Positions 47,346 to 58,078 of a stretch of DNA of 64,000 nucleotides are shown here, piece by piece. The number at the start of each line of letters is the position of its first letter. Position 1 is the stretch's first letter. The DNA comes from Xenopus tropicalis (Eukaryota; Chordata; Amphibia; Anura; Pipidae), in NCBI RefSeq assembly GCF_000004195.4, contig NC_030683.2, positions 73,689,764-73,753,763 of the forward strand. The letters are read 5' to 3'. Under the pieces are notes generated by a model. It saw only the letters and a program-made list of their open reading frames with translations. It ran no database searches and was not told where the DNA came from. Both the position numbers and the translations under genes were made by a program.

Positions 47346-48143
47346 AATAAAGAAATCCAGTTAATTTGGCACTATATAGTTCATAACACAAAAATGAAAT
47401 CATGGAAAACGCCAGGATCACTTTCAAACTGGCTGCAAAAGCCAATTAATTCACACTGAGTGACGCAGGGGGTTGTACATGATTGACAGCCTGAGTTGCC
47501 AGTTCATAAATAAGCCCCACTGTGTTACTAATCTGTATATGAATATGGGGTTATTTGAGGTCTTGTGATAGGTATACATAGTTTAAATATATTACCACAT
47601 ATCCTTTTGGTAAACAAATAGAAAATATGGCAGTTAAGTGCCAACTTTAAAACAGTGTACAAGAGAAAAAAGAGAATTAAAATATGAAAAAAGAATTAAA
47701 ATATGAAACTTACAAAAGCATCAGTAGATTCCTGTCATGGTGATCACGTGTAGGATTTGTGTACATCATATTGATCCTTAATTCTTTTTGAATGTATAAA
47801 CCTAATTTGTTTCCAAGCCGATATAAAGAGATATGTATCAGCTGTCAGTTTGCCTACCCTTCATTTGCTAATAATTTCTATTTAGACTGTAATGAAATTG
47901 CTTTGCTTCATTATTTTGGAAAAGTTTTGGATAATTATTAGTGGGATTTACACCTTGGTGTAGTGATAAGGGTAATTTTGGTGTGAAAATTTAAAAACCT
48001 TCCCGTTAATAATAATAATAATAATAATAATCTCCATTCTAGTTTTGTTTGGCAACATTGTTCTTATTCAGTTATGCATATGGAAAAGGTATAGAAATAA
48101 ATACTGATGTACTCTTATCCCAGGCCAGATACTATTAACCTGT
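47346..48143. other. Unique AT-rich sequence with a (TAA)n tract
   Basis: A TAA microsatellite lies at 48007-48031. No gene is recognised. Confidence 0.45.
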
Positions 48144-48591
48144 AAAGGAGACACCACCCACGCTGAATAAAAAGCTGTATAATAAAATATTTTTTAATTA
48201 AAACATCCCTACCTGTTATAAACTCATTTACAAATCTCAGCTGTGATACATTGCATTCCCCCCTCTGTAGCGGTGGGGCAGGCAGTTACTTTTACTTTCC
48301 ATTCAGCACTTCCTAAACTGCACTCCTCTCATTCCCCCTCCCTCCTTACTGCCTATAACTGTGTATCATGTGCATGGGAATGGGCATCGTGTCCCTTATT
48401 TGGGCACACACACAAGATTTTGGGGTGATATAAAGCCTGCTTTAATATCAGTGTTAACTAAATAATATCTGCCTGCTTTCTGTGATTGTGAATTCCAAGA
48501 CTGAAAGAAACAAGATTTATATAATTTACATAGTAAAGTTTATTTTTTAGAAAAAAAATTAGAATTATTTCTGTCGGTGACAGTTCCCCTT
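48144..48591 (-). mobile_element. TTAA-type MITE, 'AGGGGAACTGTCACCGACAG' family
   Basis: In complement the start AGGGGAACTGTCACCGACAG and the end (plus strand AGGAGACACCACCCACG) are imperfect inverted repeats. Flanks GTAA and TTGA look like decayed TTAA. I recognise the family as common in Xenopus. No open frame is of interest. Confidence 0.7.
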
Positions 48592-49986
48592 TGAAATTGC
48601 TGTTGACCTGGGTTTTATAGTTCTGGAAAAGTTTTTCCTTTTGTGATGATGATATTTCTTCTGGGAGAAATCAATGACCATATTCCTCGTAAATTCAGGA
48701 ACTTCTATAAAATGCTCCATTAGCAATAACAATCTATACAGTGTGTGTATATATTGTATATGAGTGAGTGTACAATATAAAGTTATTACCACAAAAATCA
48801 GCAAAAACGCACACTTTTTAAATTGAACTGTAATCTATAATGTTGTGATATTATTGAGCATATTATAACACTTTACACTCCGTTGTGGAACATTAACATC
48901 CTAAGTTTATCATTTATGTACTGGTGCACAGCTAAAACAAGCCCAGTCGATTTTTTAAATTATCCTTGTAAAATGCTTCATTTAGCAAGTTTTCTGTTGA
49001 GATTTCTACACCACTTTTTCTTTACTGAAAGAAAACAGGGTTCTACTATTACTCTTCCATGCATTGTGCAATGGGAGTCCTTTTGATTATCTGTGCATGC
49101 AGTGCTTACACAACACCAGCAATTCATTTCAATAAAGCAAATCTGTCCTGTTCTGATTTGCCAAAAAAATTGAGACTTTACATAACCTGCCAACCTGTGG
49201 GCATGGTAAAAAATGTCGCCGTGCTACACCATTTCTTTTTGTCCCTCTGTATTTTTTCAATGTTGGGAGGTATATCATCATCAGATGAGGACTGGGTCAA
49301 TTATAGGGACTGGTTGTTGTGTGAAGTATCACTTCTGTGGGGGGATATACCTTCATACCACTGAGACTGAAATGCAGATGGAGGCACTTACTTCTCTCCT
49401 GCAACATCTGACAAGGTTGTTAATGCAATTTTGTATGAACAGCACCTCTTGTGAATTACAAGTCTACCTAAGGTCACACAGGGAGCAGGTGGAAGAACTG
49501 GGTGGGGAGGGAGGGAGAATGGGTTGTGCCAAGCTGGCTGATTGTGCCAGGCCCCTCCAAAGATTTTGAGAGGGAGTGTCTGGTGCTGCATAGTTACGCT
49601 GTTGAAAAGGAGCAACAAGGCACAAAAGCTCTCACAGAACTGTTAATGCACCTGATTAAAGCAAGCCAAACTGGAATGAGCCGCATGCATTAAAGTTGAT
49701 GTAAAACGTGTGTCAAATTCATTGCATTAAAATACAGCTGCAAGCCAAGCTCAACAAGCCTCTGTGCCATAGTATATATCCTGGTAGTCCCATTTAATGA
49801 ACTTAAGTTTTTCAAATATTTTGTAATGTTGTTCTTCACCATGATGGAAATGAAAACCTATAGGAAATAAGGCAGTGAATGCAGTAGGTGTAGGTACATC
49901 TGAGATGCACAAGAGGATGATTCTTGGCAGTTGTTTATGGTACAGTAGATGGCCCATATAATATGTATACTAGCTCTGGAGAAAAG
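48592..49986. other. Unique sequence, nothing recognised
   Basis: Overlapping open frames at 49059-49693 are short and lack domains or splice context. I do not call them. Confidence 0.4.
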
Positions 49987-50071
49987 GTGATGATGAAAAC
50001 CATCTGCCCTGTTCAGTTTGATCTTGGTGATGGCAAACAACTGGAGCTAGACAGATGGTTCTCATCATCAC
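49987..50071. repeat. Isolated hairpin, 20-bp arms with one mismatch
   Basis: GTGATGATGAAAACCATCTG (49987-50006) pairs with CAGATGGTTCTCATCATCAC (50052-50071) with one A-C mismatch, around a 45-nt loop. No repeat termini surround it. It could be a small-RNA precursor-like fold or a MITE relic. Confidence 0.6.
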
Positions 50072-50663
50072 AACTTTCTTGAAGTTCCAGCCCAATTCAT
50101 AAACCATGAATGTTAAACAATACCCTTCTGTTTAGCCTCACTGTAGTGAAAGTACCGAGATGTGCCATACTGGGCGTGTGCCTACAGGTACAATGGAATC
50201 TAATCATGTAATGAAAATGAGATACTTATGTAAGCAATAATCATCTTCAAATATGCCCTCCAAATGGCTTGGTCTTAGGCTTTATCAAACACTAATAAAA
50301 GCCAAGAGTGAAGACTCGCAGTGGGAACTTTGTCTAAAGTCTGATTTGCAACAACAGCTGCAGCAGGAATCGGAAGTAATCACGCAGCAATTAGCAACAT
50401 CTGTAATTTCAGGTTCAAGCTGCCCATTATTATGCCACAAACTGCCTACTTAGTCTAAATGAACCTTGTGGAACTTTAGGGTTCAATTAAATTTCTTCGC
50501 AAACATTTAGAAACTCTTTCACTGCTGTTTCATAAAAATAATTTAATAAAAAATGTATATGTTTTTCATAGCTGGCCTGTTAAAAGACTAGTTCTCCTTT
50601 TCATATGATGTGGACAGTGATTGTCCATTATACTTTGCAATTAGTCTTCATTTTTTACAACTA
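50072..50663. other. Unique sequence, nothing recognised
   Basis: Near 50568-50600 a GGCCTGTTAAAAGACTAGTT stretch may be a decayed element end. No gene. Confidence 0.35.
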
Positions 50664-50868
50664 TAGTTGCCACCTTACCCCTTAATAACAGCCACATATT
50701 AAATCTATATCCTGAATGGCTCATCAACGATTAATTTAATTTGATTCTGCACACTGAACTGATTAATGTGCAGCAATGCAGAATGCATTTACATTAATTG
50801 TTAACTAGCCATGCGGGATATGGATTCACTATGTGGCCGCTATTAAAGGGGTGACGTGGCAACTCTAT
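50664..50868. repeat. TIR repeat, 'AGTTGCCACCTTACCCCTT' family
   Basis: The left end AGTTGCCACCTTACCCCTTA and the right end, in complement AGAGTTGCCACGTCACCCCT, are inverted. The arms continue with AGCCACATATTAAA. The copy at 57821-58035 is its relative. Confidence 0.75.
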
Positions 50869-51116
50869 GCACAACATTCAACAATTTTTTCAGTGTGGCA
50901 TTTCAGCAGCTATCTTGGTCCAATTTATCCCTAGCTACCAGCCATTGATATAAACAAAGGACTGGGACATAAATAAGACAAAATATAACAATGACAATGA
51001 AATAGTCTGTTGATCTGTTTGAAAACTGGCAGAAGAAAATGTGGCAGAAGAAGACAGAAGCCATATAAGAGATATAAAAAATGAAAATGAAGACCAATTG
51101 AAAAGTTTAGAACAAC

Positions 51117-51332
51117 AAAGGATTGGGCCAAATACCAAACCGAATCATAATTAGCATATGCTAATTAGGTTTTGGAAAAAAAAAAATTCAACTTCTGTGT
51201 TTATGTGAGAAAAAATCACGTGATTTTTTAGGATTCGGATTCAGTTTGGCCAGAGGCATGGATTCGAGCGAATCCGAATCCTGCGGAAAAAGGCAGAATC
51301 TCAAACTGAATCCTGGATTCAGTGCATCCCTA
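51117..51332 (-). mobile_element. Xenopus 'GTAGGGATGCACTGAATCC' MITE, one end truncated
   Basis: In complement it begins TAGGGATGCACTGAATCCAG and carries GGATTCGGATTCGCTCGAAT-like sequence. Internally it has two exact palindromes: an 18-bp one around AGCATATGCT (51149-51166) and a 20-bp one around CACGTG (51210-51229). The far terminus, expected to mirror the first, is missing. Confidence 0.75.
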
Positions 51333-51588
51333 CTTCCAATCACTCTAGGTCCTGTCTTAGTTTGTAAGAAAGCAATACATTGTTAATAAAAATGCTAGTA
51401 TAGTATAGGTATGGGCCGACAGGCACTTTTGAATCCACATAAAAGCCATCAGTGGCAAGCCCCTTTCACCCAGGGAACCAGTCAAGCTCTCAGTTGTCTC
51501 CCAGCTGAACTGTTAGCCATGAACATTTATATGCACTAGTTGTATTTTGGGGTGTCTACATGGAGCTAATAGGTAACAAGCATATATT
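51333..51588. other. Unique sequence, nothing recognised
   Basis: Short interval between a MITE and a SINE. No gene. Confidence 0.4.
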
Positions 51589-51861
51589 GGCAGCACGGTA
51601 GCTCAGTGAGTAGCACTTCTGCCTTGCAGTGCTGGGTCCTGTGTTCATTCCCTGACAGGGTGCTTTCTGCAAGGAGTGTGTATGTTCTCCTTGGGTTTCC
51701 TTTGTGTACTATGGTTTCCCTCCACACTCCAAAAACCTAAAGGCAGGTTATTTGGCTTCTGACTAAATTGACCATAGTGAATGTGAATAATCTCTGTAAA
51801 GCACTGCGGAAATGTGTGTCGGCACTATACTGTATAAATAACTGGAAATAAAAATAAATAT
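51589..51861 (+). mobile_element. tRNA-type SINE with L2-like tail
   Basis: GGCAGCACGGTAGCTCAGTG contains a box-A-like TAGCTCAGTG, and TGTGTTCATTCCCTG a weakened box B. The body has TGTATGTTCTCCTTGGGTTT and CCCTCCACACTCCAAAAACC, known from vertebrate SINEs. The tail AATCTCTGTAAAGCACTGCG and ACTGTATAAATAACTGGAAA resembles L2-type LINE 3' ends, the likely source of mobilising machinery. Confidence 0.8.
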
Positions 51862-52000
51862 TGTGCATCTAACAATTCAGATCAAAATTGCATTTATAAT
51901 AATGTTTTGTTTTTGTACCAACAAATATGTGAAAGATAAGATGCCGTAACATGCATGTAAAGTAAATTCAGAGATAGTTGCTTTCACTATATCACATTTT

Positions 52001-52292
52001 GGGGCACATTCATAAAAACGCGAGTTTGAATCCCGAATGGGAAAAATTCGGATTGGATATGAAAATTTCTGAAGATCACAAATATCCCGAAAATGCTTAC
52101 GAAAAAATCATATTAGTCACGATAATATCGTATTGGTGATCCGAAAGTCACAAAATTTTCATACCGAACGATTGTAAACATCGGCAAAACCGATCCGATT
52201 TTTTCGCACAAGCGTACGAAAAAGTCGCGCAAGACACAGAAAATTAGGCAAAATATACACTCCAAGCGTTCGTGTTTTAATAAATCTGCCCC
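52001..52292. mobile_element. Palindromic MITE (292 bp), TTT duplication
   Basis: GGGGCACATTCATAAAAACG at the left and TTTTAATAAATCTGCCCC at the right are inverted, with TTT on both sides (51998-52000 and 52293-52295). It is related in style to the CpG-rich MITEs but shorter and more diverged. Confidence 0.7.
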
Positions 52293-52351
52293 TTTGTGTA
52301 GCATTGCGTGCAGGCTCCCCTCCACTGCCAGGGGCAATTTATAATTCACAA

Positions 52352-52524
52352 AATAAAATACGGTGCAGCACTCCGAAATGGTGAAAACAATTAATTTTAT
52401 TTGTGCCAAAGACTAGGCAACGTTTCGGTTTTATAAAGGGTGGTTACCTGAAACTTTGCCTAGTCTTTGGCACAAATACAATTCACTGGTTTCAACATTT
52501 CGGAGTGCTGCACTGTATTTTATG
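52352..52524. repeat. Foldback dimer of a 'GAAACGTT' repeat (repeat C)
   Basis: The left arm (52352-52426) and the right arm (52450-52524) are inverted copies sharing ATACGGTGCAGCACTCCGAA and GTGCCAAAGACTAGGCAA with a few differences. The 23-nt spacer carries AACCACCCTTTATAAAACC in complement. On the minus strand the left arm gives ACCGAAACGTTGCC, and an AATAAAATTAATTG lies beyond it. Confidence 0.75.
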
Positions 52525-52529
52525 TTGTT

Positions 52530-54859
52530 TAACATGCATGTTAGTTTTTGGAAATTTGGTCAAAATTCCTAATTTTAGCAAAATTTTACAGTTTGGCAGC
52601 TCAAAATAGAAAGATTTATATGTACCTAGTTTGAATCAAGTGTAAGGGAAATCATACAAAACCCATGTAGACATCCAGGTTGGAAGTTAGAGAACCCCAG
52701 GACTTGCACATGATCAGCAAAATATATATCTAGGGAATTTTTTTAACCAAATACTTGTGAAAAGTGGTAGAAAAGGTTATTTAACAACATAAAATATTAT
52801 TTAAAAGGGCAAATTCTTACTGCAGGTTGGAGGAAGAGATTGTACAGCTTCACAGGCAAACATTCATGACTATTTACTTATTCCTGGTGAAAGTGCAAAA
52901 GCACACAATTGCACTCTTTAGTGCTCAGACATAGAGCCCTTCTGCCCAGACAATGGCTGCGATGCTCACAGTGCAGTGTCAGTGGGTGCAGGCCAGCCCT
53001 TGATGCCAAGGGCACACAAGAGTGCATCACTATCACGAGTGTTCACATTTCAATCCTGCACACACTTTGGTTGAACATGCTAAAAGCACCAACATTGTAC
53101 CTCCCTTGGAGGAGCTTCTGACTGCTCTGATAACAAGCTCTGATGATCTTTGGCTCAAACAGGGAATTTTAAAATTAAAATTGAACCTGTCATTAGTCAG
53201 CACTCATTTAGGGCCAAATAATAGTGGCAGTGAGTGGCTCTGGGTTGTGCCACACTCAATGTTCACTATGTTTTTTTTTTTTTTGCAGTATGTAAAAAAA
53301 AAGCCTTTTTATATTTTTTTTTTTGCTAAATTATCATTCAGTGTGCGCAGAGAGGTGGGTGGCTTACTGCTAAGTACTACTACTACTTTGTGTACTAAAA
53401 AAAATTAACAAAGAGGGTAATTGTGTTATGGGCAAGTACAAAAAAAAATCCACCATATTTCCTTTATTTTTTACACACAATTAATACTATACTATAATGT
53501 TTGTTCACTGTTTGTGTGCTGCCATAGAATTTGTGTGAGCACACACCTTAGAGGGAACAATGGCTCTGTCACCTACAGCTACCCCACCCCAGTTCCTGCA
53601 CCCTTATAATCATTCAGAAACAAAAAGGGACAAATTTATATTCAAAGATTGGGATTGGTGAAAACAAAAGCAAAAAACATCAGTACTTTTCCCCCACAAA
53701 CTGTTTTTTGTAAAAATAAAAAGTTTGGAAAGTTTTAGGTGATTAGTTTAGGAATTCACTTGCATTTTCTGCCTTTGATGTCCTTTAGGGCAATTTTAGG
53801 GTGATAGTTGCCCTTTAACATAAACTTCAGGCAACCCTTGAAATGCTTGCATGCTGTTAAACTAAAGCTCATAATACATCAACAGTTGTTGTTGTTGCAC
53901 ACGTAAAACAAATGTGGGCAAAATTTAAACAGAAATGCAATATTTCTGGAGAAAGCCATGCTCATGTAAGAAAAAAGTGAATTATATATCTTCAACATTT
54001 TCTATGTATCAGTGTTCTACTACATCTGCCTTGGCTTAGCAGTGATAGGACTGTCTCTCTAGCAGCATCCAGGACCATACAAGGATGCCATAGCTTCAAA
54101 TGAATTATTATTTTGGAGTGAACAGCAGATATATTGTTTTACTAATAAGGTATTTCTATAGCAAGAATACAGGTCAGAGGATCAAAAAATATTTTACATT
54201 TCCTAATGTGAACTTGTTAGTGAGTCTTAGAGACTGATTTTTACAGAATAAACTACTTCTATCTATCTTAATAGAATCAGAAACATGAATTCTAGTCAAA
54301 TAAGGCCACCCATTATCAGAATTTACAAGCTTCAGCAGAGCCCAACACTGGTGGTCAGGCAGAGATCACTTAAGAAAAGCAATTTACTGTACAGAAAACA
54401 TCTTGAATTAAACAGGGTTTGTAGAAAGATGAGAATTTGTTAATGCTTTCAATGTAATTACTGTGGGAGCAGAATGGTGAGAAAATTCCAATTAGTTCCA
54501 GATAACAAGGAGCTGTAATTGAAAGGGAGCAATGCCTGGATGATAATTGTCATTTGCATTGCTGAGTGAAACAAGGATGTTGCATCCTCTTGTGCCTCTA
54601 ATGTCTGTGAATTGGCTCTGTGATAGAACCAAATGGTTTCCAGTTGCATAAAGCTCTGTATAAACCTGGACCAAAAATAAGCCCCTTGACACAGACCAAA
54701 AATGTCTGTTCAGCATCTATAGATATTTTTTGTCAGCAGCATCATAAAGGTGGCCTCTGAAAGTCTTCCCCAAGTTAGCAGGATAGTAAATAGTGATGGC
54801 TGAAACCCATGCTCCAAGTGGTGTATTTAAAGAGCAAGGAAAGGCTTCTACTAAGGCCC
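52530..54859. other. Unique DNA; possible conserved element at 54.41-54.64 kb
   Basis: 54415-54640 has GTAATTACTG, CCAATTAG, CTGTAATTG and GATAATTGTCATTTGCAT in close order without repeat signatures, as in conserved non-coding elements. The rest shows no gene, and long T runs near 53270-53330 are notable only for composition. Confidence 0.35.
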
Positions 54860-54863
54860 TTAA

Positions 54864-55251
54864 AGGAGAAGGAAAGGCAAAGTCACTTGGGGGTGCCAAA
54901 ATGTTAGGCACCCCCAAGTGACTTTAACCGCTTACCTTGTACCCCGGGCTGGTGCCCCTGTTAGGAGCAAACAGTACCAGCCCGGGGTACCTGGAGTGGA
55001 TCGCTTCCTCCTTCCGGCTTCCGTTTGCTGAAATACCAGCGGTCAGTGCATGCGCAGTAGAGTGAAAAGCCGAACTTAAACATTAAAGTCGGCTTTTCAC
55101 TCTACTGTGCATGCGCGCGCAGTGAATAACAAAGGAGGAAGCGACCGCTGCTAGCCCGGGCTGGTGCTGTTCTCTGTAAACAGGGGCACCAGCCCAGGGT
55201 ATAAGGTAGGTGTTTAAAGTCACTTGGGGGTGCCTAACATTTCTTTCTCCT
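54864..55251. mobile_element. TTAA-type foldback element (388 bp)
   Basis: TTAA lies at 54860-54863 and 55252-55255. The left end AGGAGAAGGAAAGGC and the right end, in complement AGGAGAAAGAAATGTT, are inverted. The arms extend inwards through the CCCCGGGCTGGTGCCCCTGT segments to a central palindrome, CAGTAGAGTGAAAAGCCGA at 55055-55073 with its complement at 55089-55107. Close to the left end a separate perfect 17-bp stem (54881-54897 with 54907-54923) forms a small hairpin. TGCATGCGC motifs lie at the centre. Confidence 0.85.
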
Positions 55252-55255
55252 TTAA

Positions 55256-55812
55256 TATATTGTAGAGCCCCCTTGCCTGTAGCAGATCGCCAATTTTTTT
55301 TTTTTTTAAATAATCCTCCCTTGTCCCAAAATGTGCCTTCAAACTTTCTTCTCTTTGCACACTGTGGTGGCCGCCATGTTGGATTTTCCCCCAGCATCGT
55401 CCCTGCAACCAAGAAACAAACCCCCCGCTCACACCCCCCCGCGACCTAACACCCCCAACCCGCAGCACCACACTCTCAAACCCCCCCTGCTTCCCCCGCT
55501 TCCCACAGTGCTCGCCTGTTTGCTTGGCTTCCCAGCTCTTTCTGATCGCTCCTCATACTGTGTCCTCTGGGTAGGGGAGGGGGAGTGCGCCTGCTTGTCA
55601 CAGCAAAGCGCCTGCGCCGCCTACAGTGTCCCGGTCACACAGTCATTGCAGGAGCGATGCATTATGGGAATCACAGCTCAGCGTTTTTTCTATGTGTTTG
55701 GCTTCAGATCTTCTGAACAGGTGAAATATGGGGAGACTTAAGGGCACTATTGAGACAACTGAAGGTATGCCTGCAGCTTGAGATTAACTCTTTACTAGCC
55801 TTTCCTTCTCCT
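55256..55812 (-). mobile_element. Second TTAA-like element, abutting the first
   Basis: In complement from 55812 it begins AAGGAGAAGGAAAGGCTAGT then AAAGAGTTAATCTCAAGCTG, a Xenopus repeat end I recognise. It includes TGCATTATGGGAATCACAGC. Near 55430-55500 there is a C-run tract. The other end is not resolved. It may be the host element into which 54864-55251 jumped, or an adjacent copy. Confidence 0.55.
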
Positions 55813-55910
55813 TGTGTGTAATAAAGAAATTATTGTTGTAATACAAGTTATCTTGAACACTCTTGGCACTCATCACAGTTGCTTCTTACCCCAGCATTTT
55901 AAACACTTAA

Positions 55911-56330
55911 AGGGGAACTCCACACAATTTAAGCCTTTTGAAAAGTAAACATAATTTCAAGCAACTTTGCAATATACATCAGTGAAAAAATATGCAGCCT
56001 TTTCATGATTTTTAATGTAATAATATGGTTTGGAACAATTACCCAAGCCTAGCCCCCTGTTCTCCAGATGATCTGGCTGACTGCTTTGTGACTCAAAAAT
56101 ATATTAGGGTTTTCTGTGTTGCTGTTTAACAAATTTTCGTTTCGAAGGTGGCATTTCTCCTTAAGGGTAATAAAGCCACCAACATCTAATCTCAATTGTT
56201 CCACTAAATTTATCCAAATAGGTGTTAAATAAAACTCACAGAGGTATGAAAGTATAACCCAGTCACAGCTAAAAGTGCAGTGCAAAGTGACATCAAATTC
56301 ATTGCTGTCTATATCCTGCATTAAAGGTAA
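55911..56330 (+). repeat. TTAA-type MITE, left end and body
   Basis: TTAA (55907-55910) followed by AGGGGAACTCCACACAATTT and AGCAACTTTGCAATATACAT, a common frog MITE start. The right end is not clear. Confidence 0.6.
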
Positions 56331-57019
56331 TGTGAGGTGGCATGGGCATTTTTAGGAATTTACTTCAAAATGAAAAAGGTAGAAAATGTAAACTGATTCA
56401 TGTGAGAGGTATTAGAATAATTTTACATATACATCATATACTAAAATAGTCTATTAGTTACAATGAATGTTGTATTCTTGTTAATTGGATCCTAATTTCA
56501 TTCTCATAAGTTGTACATATGTGTAAATGTAGCACTAGGTAGAGCTACATTCCCTCTTCACCTAGAATACTCACTTTACCACATTGCCGGTTGGATATTA
56601 GTACCATGCATTGCAGAATAGTTTAACAATTGAATCACATTTGTACAAATGTTTCTTTTCTTTATAGCTTTAGTACAGATGCTTGTTCATTTCAAGCACT
56701 GAGCTAAGTTTGCATAACATGCTGGCAGTGGACCAAGATAAACTCCTAAAACCATATCTAAAAGTGTAAAAATGTCAAACTACAATTCTAGCTTGGCATC
56801 TCTTCAGCTGAGGACTTGTCTCCCAATCTTGTGTTACAAGGTTAAGTAGGATCTGAGATGAGCCAATAAAAAAGTCAGTAAATTGTTTAAAATTGTGAGA
56901 TCCTGCATGCGTTGTGCCATTACTTGCAAATTAGTGATTGCCATGGGCAACATGATACCTGTGAGGCACAAATCTCAAAAATCTGCATATCTATGACCAA
57001 ATACATACTCTTACTAGTC
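56331..57019. other. Unique sequence, nothing recognised
   Basis: No gene or repeat end recognised. Confidence 0.4.
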
Positions 57020-57205
57020 CTGTTTTGCTTTCGCAAAAAAATTCACAAAACGCAACTTTTTTGATGCTCGCATCAATTTTTTCAAATTTTGTCATGTGGT
57101 GAATTTTTTCTGCTGCAAACTTTTGCGCAAAAAAATCTGCCAATGGCGAAACGGGGACATTCGCAGCAAATCCATGCCTGGTGAAAAAATTTTGCTCATC
57201 GCTAA
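57020..57205. repeat. 'TAGTGATGAGC' family copy
   Basis: CCTGTTTTGCTTTCGCAAAA at the left and GCAAATCCATGCCTGGTGAA, then TTTTGCTCATCGCTAAC at the right. The left terminus is partly lost. Confidence 0.65.
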
Positions 57206-57305
57206 CTCTTACCCATGAGATTTTTGTTCCCTAGAAAAGTCTTATAAAAACTCAATCAAAGCTGAAAAAATTGATGCCTTTGGTGGCATCTCTAGATTAC
57301 ACCAT

Positions 57306-57813
57306 GGGGCTGATTTACTAAGACACGAATTCCAACCGAATTGGAAAAATTCCGATTGGAAAACGAACATTTTGCGATTTTTTCGTATTTTTTGCGATTT
57401 TTTCGGCGACTTTACGACTTTTCGGAAATTATCGCGACTTTTTCGTTACCAATACGATTTGCGCGAAAAAACGCGAGTTTTTCGTAGCCATTCCGAAAGT
57501 TGCGCAAAATCTTGCGATTTTTTCGTAGCGGTAAAACTTGCGCGAAAAGTCGCGCCTTTTCCGTAGCGTTAAAACTTAAAAGGCGTGATGTTTCGCGCAA
57601 GTTTTAACGCTACGAAAATGCAAGTTTTAACGCTACGAAAAATCGCAAGATTTTGCGCAACTTTCAGAATGGCTACGAAAAACTCGCGTTTTTTCGCACA
57701 AATCGTATTGGTAACGAAAAAGTCGCGTCAATTTTCCGAAAAAATCGCAAAATACCCATCATTACGAAAAAAACGCAATCGGACGCATTGCATTGGGTTA
57801 GTAAATGTGCCCC
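57306..57813. mobile_element. CpG-rich palindromic MITE (508 bp), CAT duplication
   Basis: GGGGCTGATTTACTAAGACA and TTGGGTTAGTAAATGTGCCCC termini with CAT on both sides (57303-57305 and 57814-57816). This shows the family duplicates three bases that are not always TTA. Near the centre a partial repeat of the AGTTTTAACGCTACGAAAA segment occurs twice in a row (about 57600-57640). Confidence 0.87.
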
Positions 57814-57820
57814 CATGACT

Positions 57821-58035
57821 AGGGTTGTAACCTCATCCCTTTAAAACTGGCCAACTGGCCACATATTGAATCCACATCGTGCATAGCTAATTAGCAATAT
57901 ATTTAGATGCATGCTGCAGACTGAACTGATTTATGTGCAGCCATGCAGCCATGCAGCATGCGTTTCAATTAATTCCTAATAAGCCATGCAGGATGTGGAT
58001 TCAATATGTGGCCAGCATTAAATGGGTATGGCAAA
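57821..58035. repeat. TIR repeat, 'AGTTGCCACCTTACCCCTT' family
   Basis: The left end AGGGTTGTAACCTCATCCCT and the right end, in complement TTGCCATACCCATTTAATGC, are inverted. The arms share GCCACATATTGAATCCACAT perfectly. Confidence 0.78.
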
Positions 58036-58078
58036 AAAGGGAAAGTTGTTTTAAACCAGTAGGTGTTAAGAAAATTAA

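Noticed and set aside
49059..49693. Cluster of three overlapping plus-strand frames as an exon
   Set aside because: Frames differ, no domain is recognisable, and no splice signals bound them convincingly.
51589..51700. A functional tRNA gene
   Set aside because: Box A and box B are weak, a cloverleaf does not form by eye, and the body and tail match a SINE.
55210..55741. 79- and 136-codon frames
   Set aside because: They cross the boundary between two TTAA elements and a C-run tract, so they are compositional.
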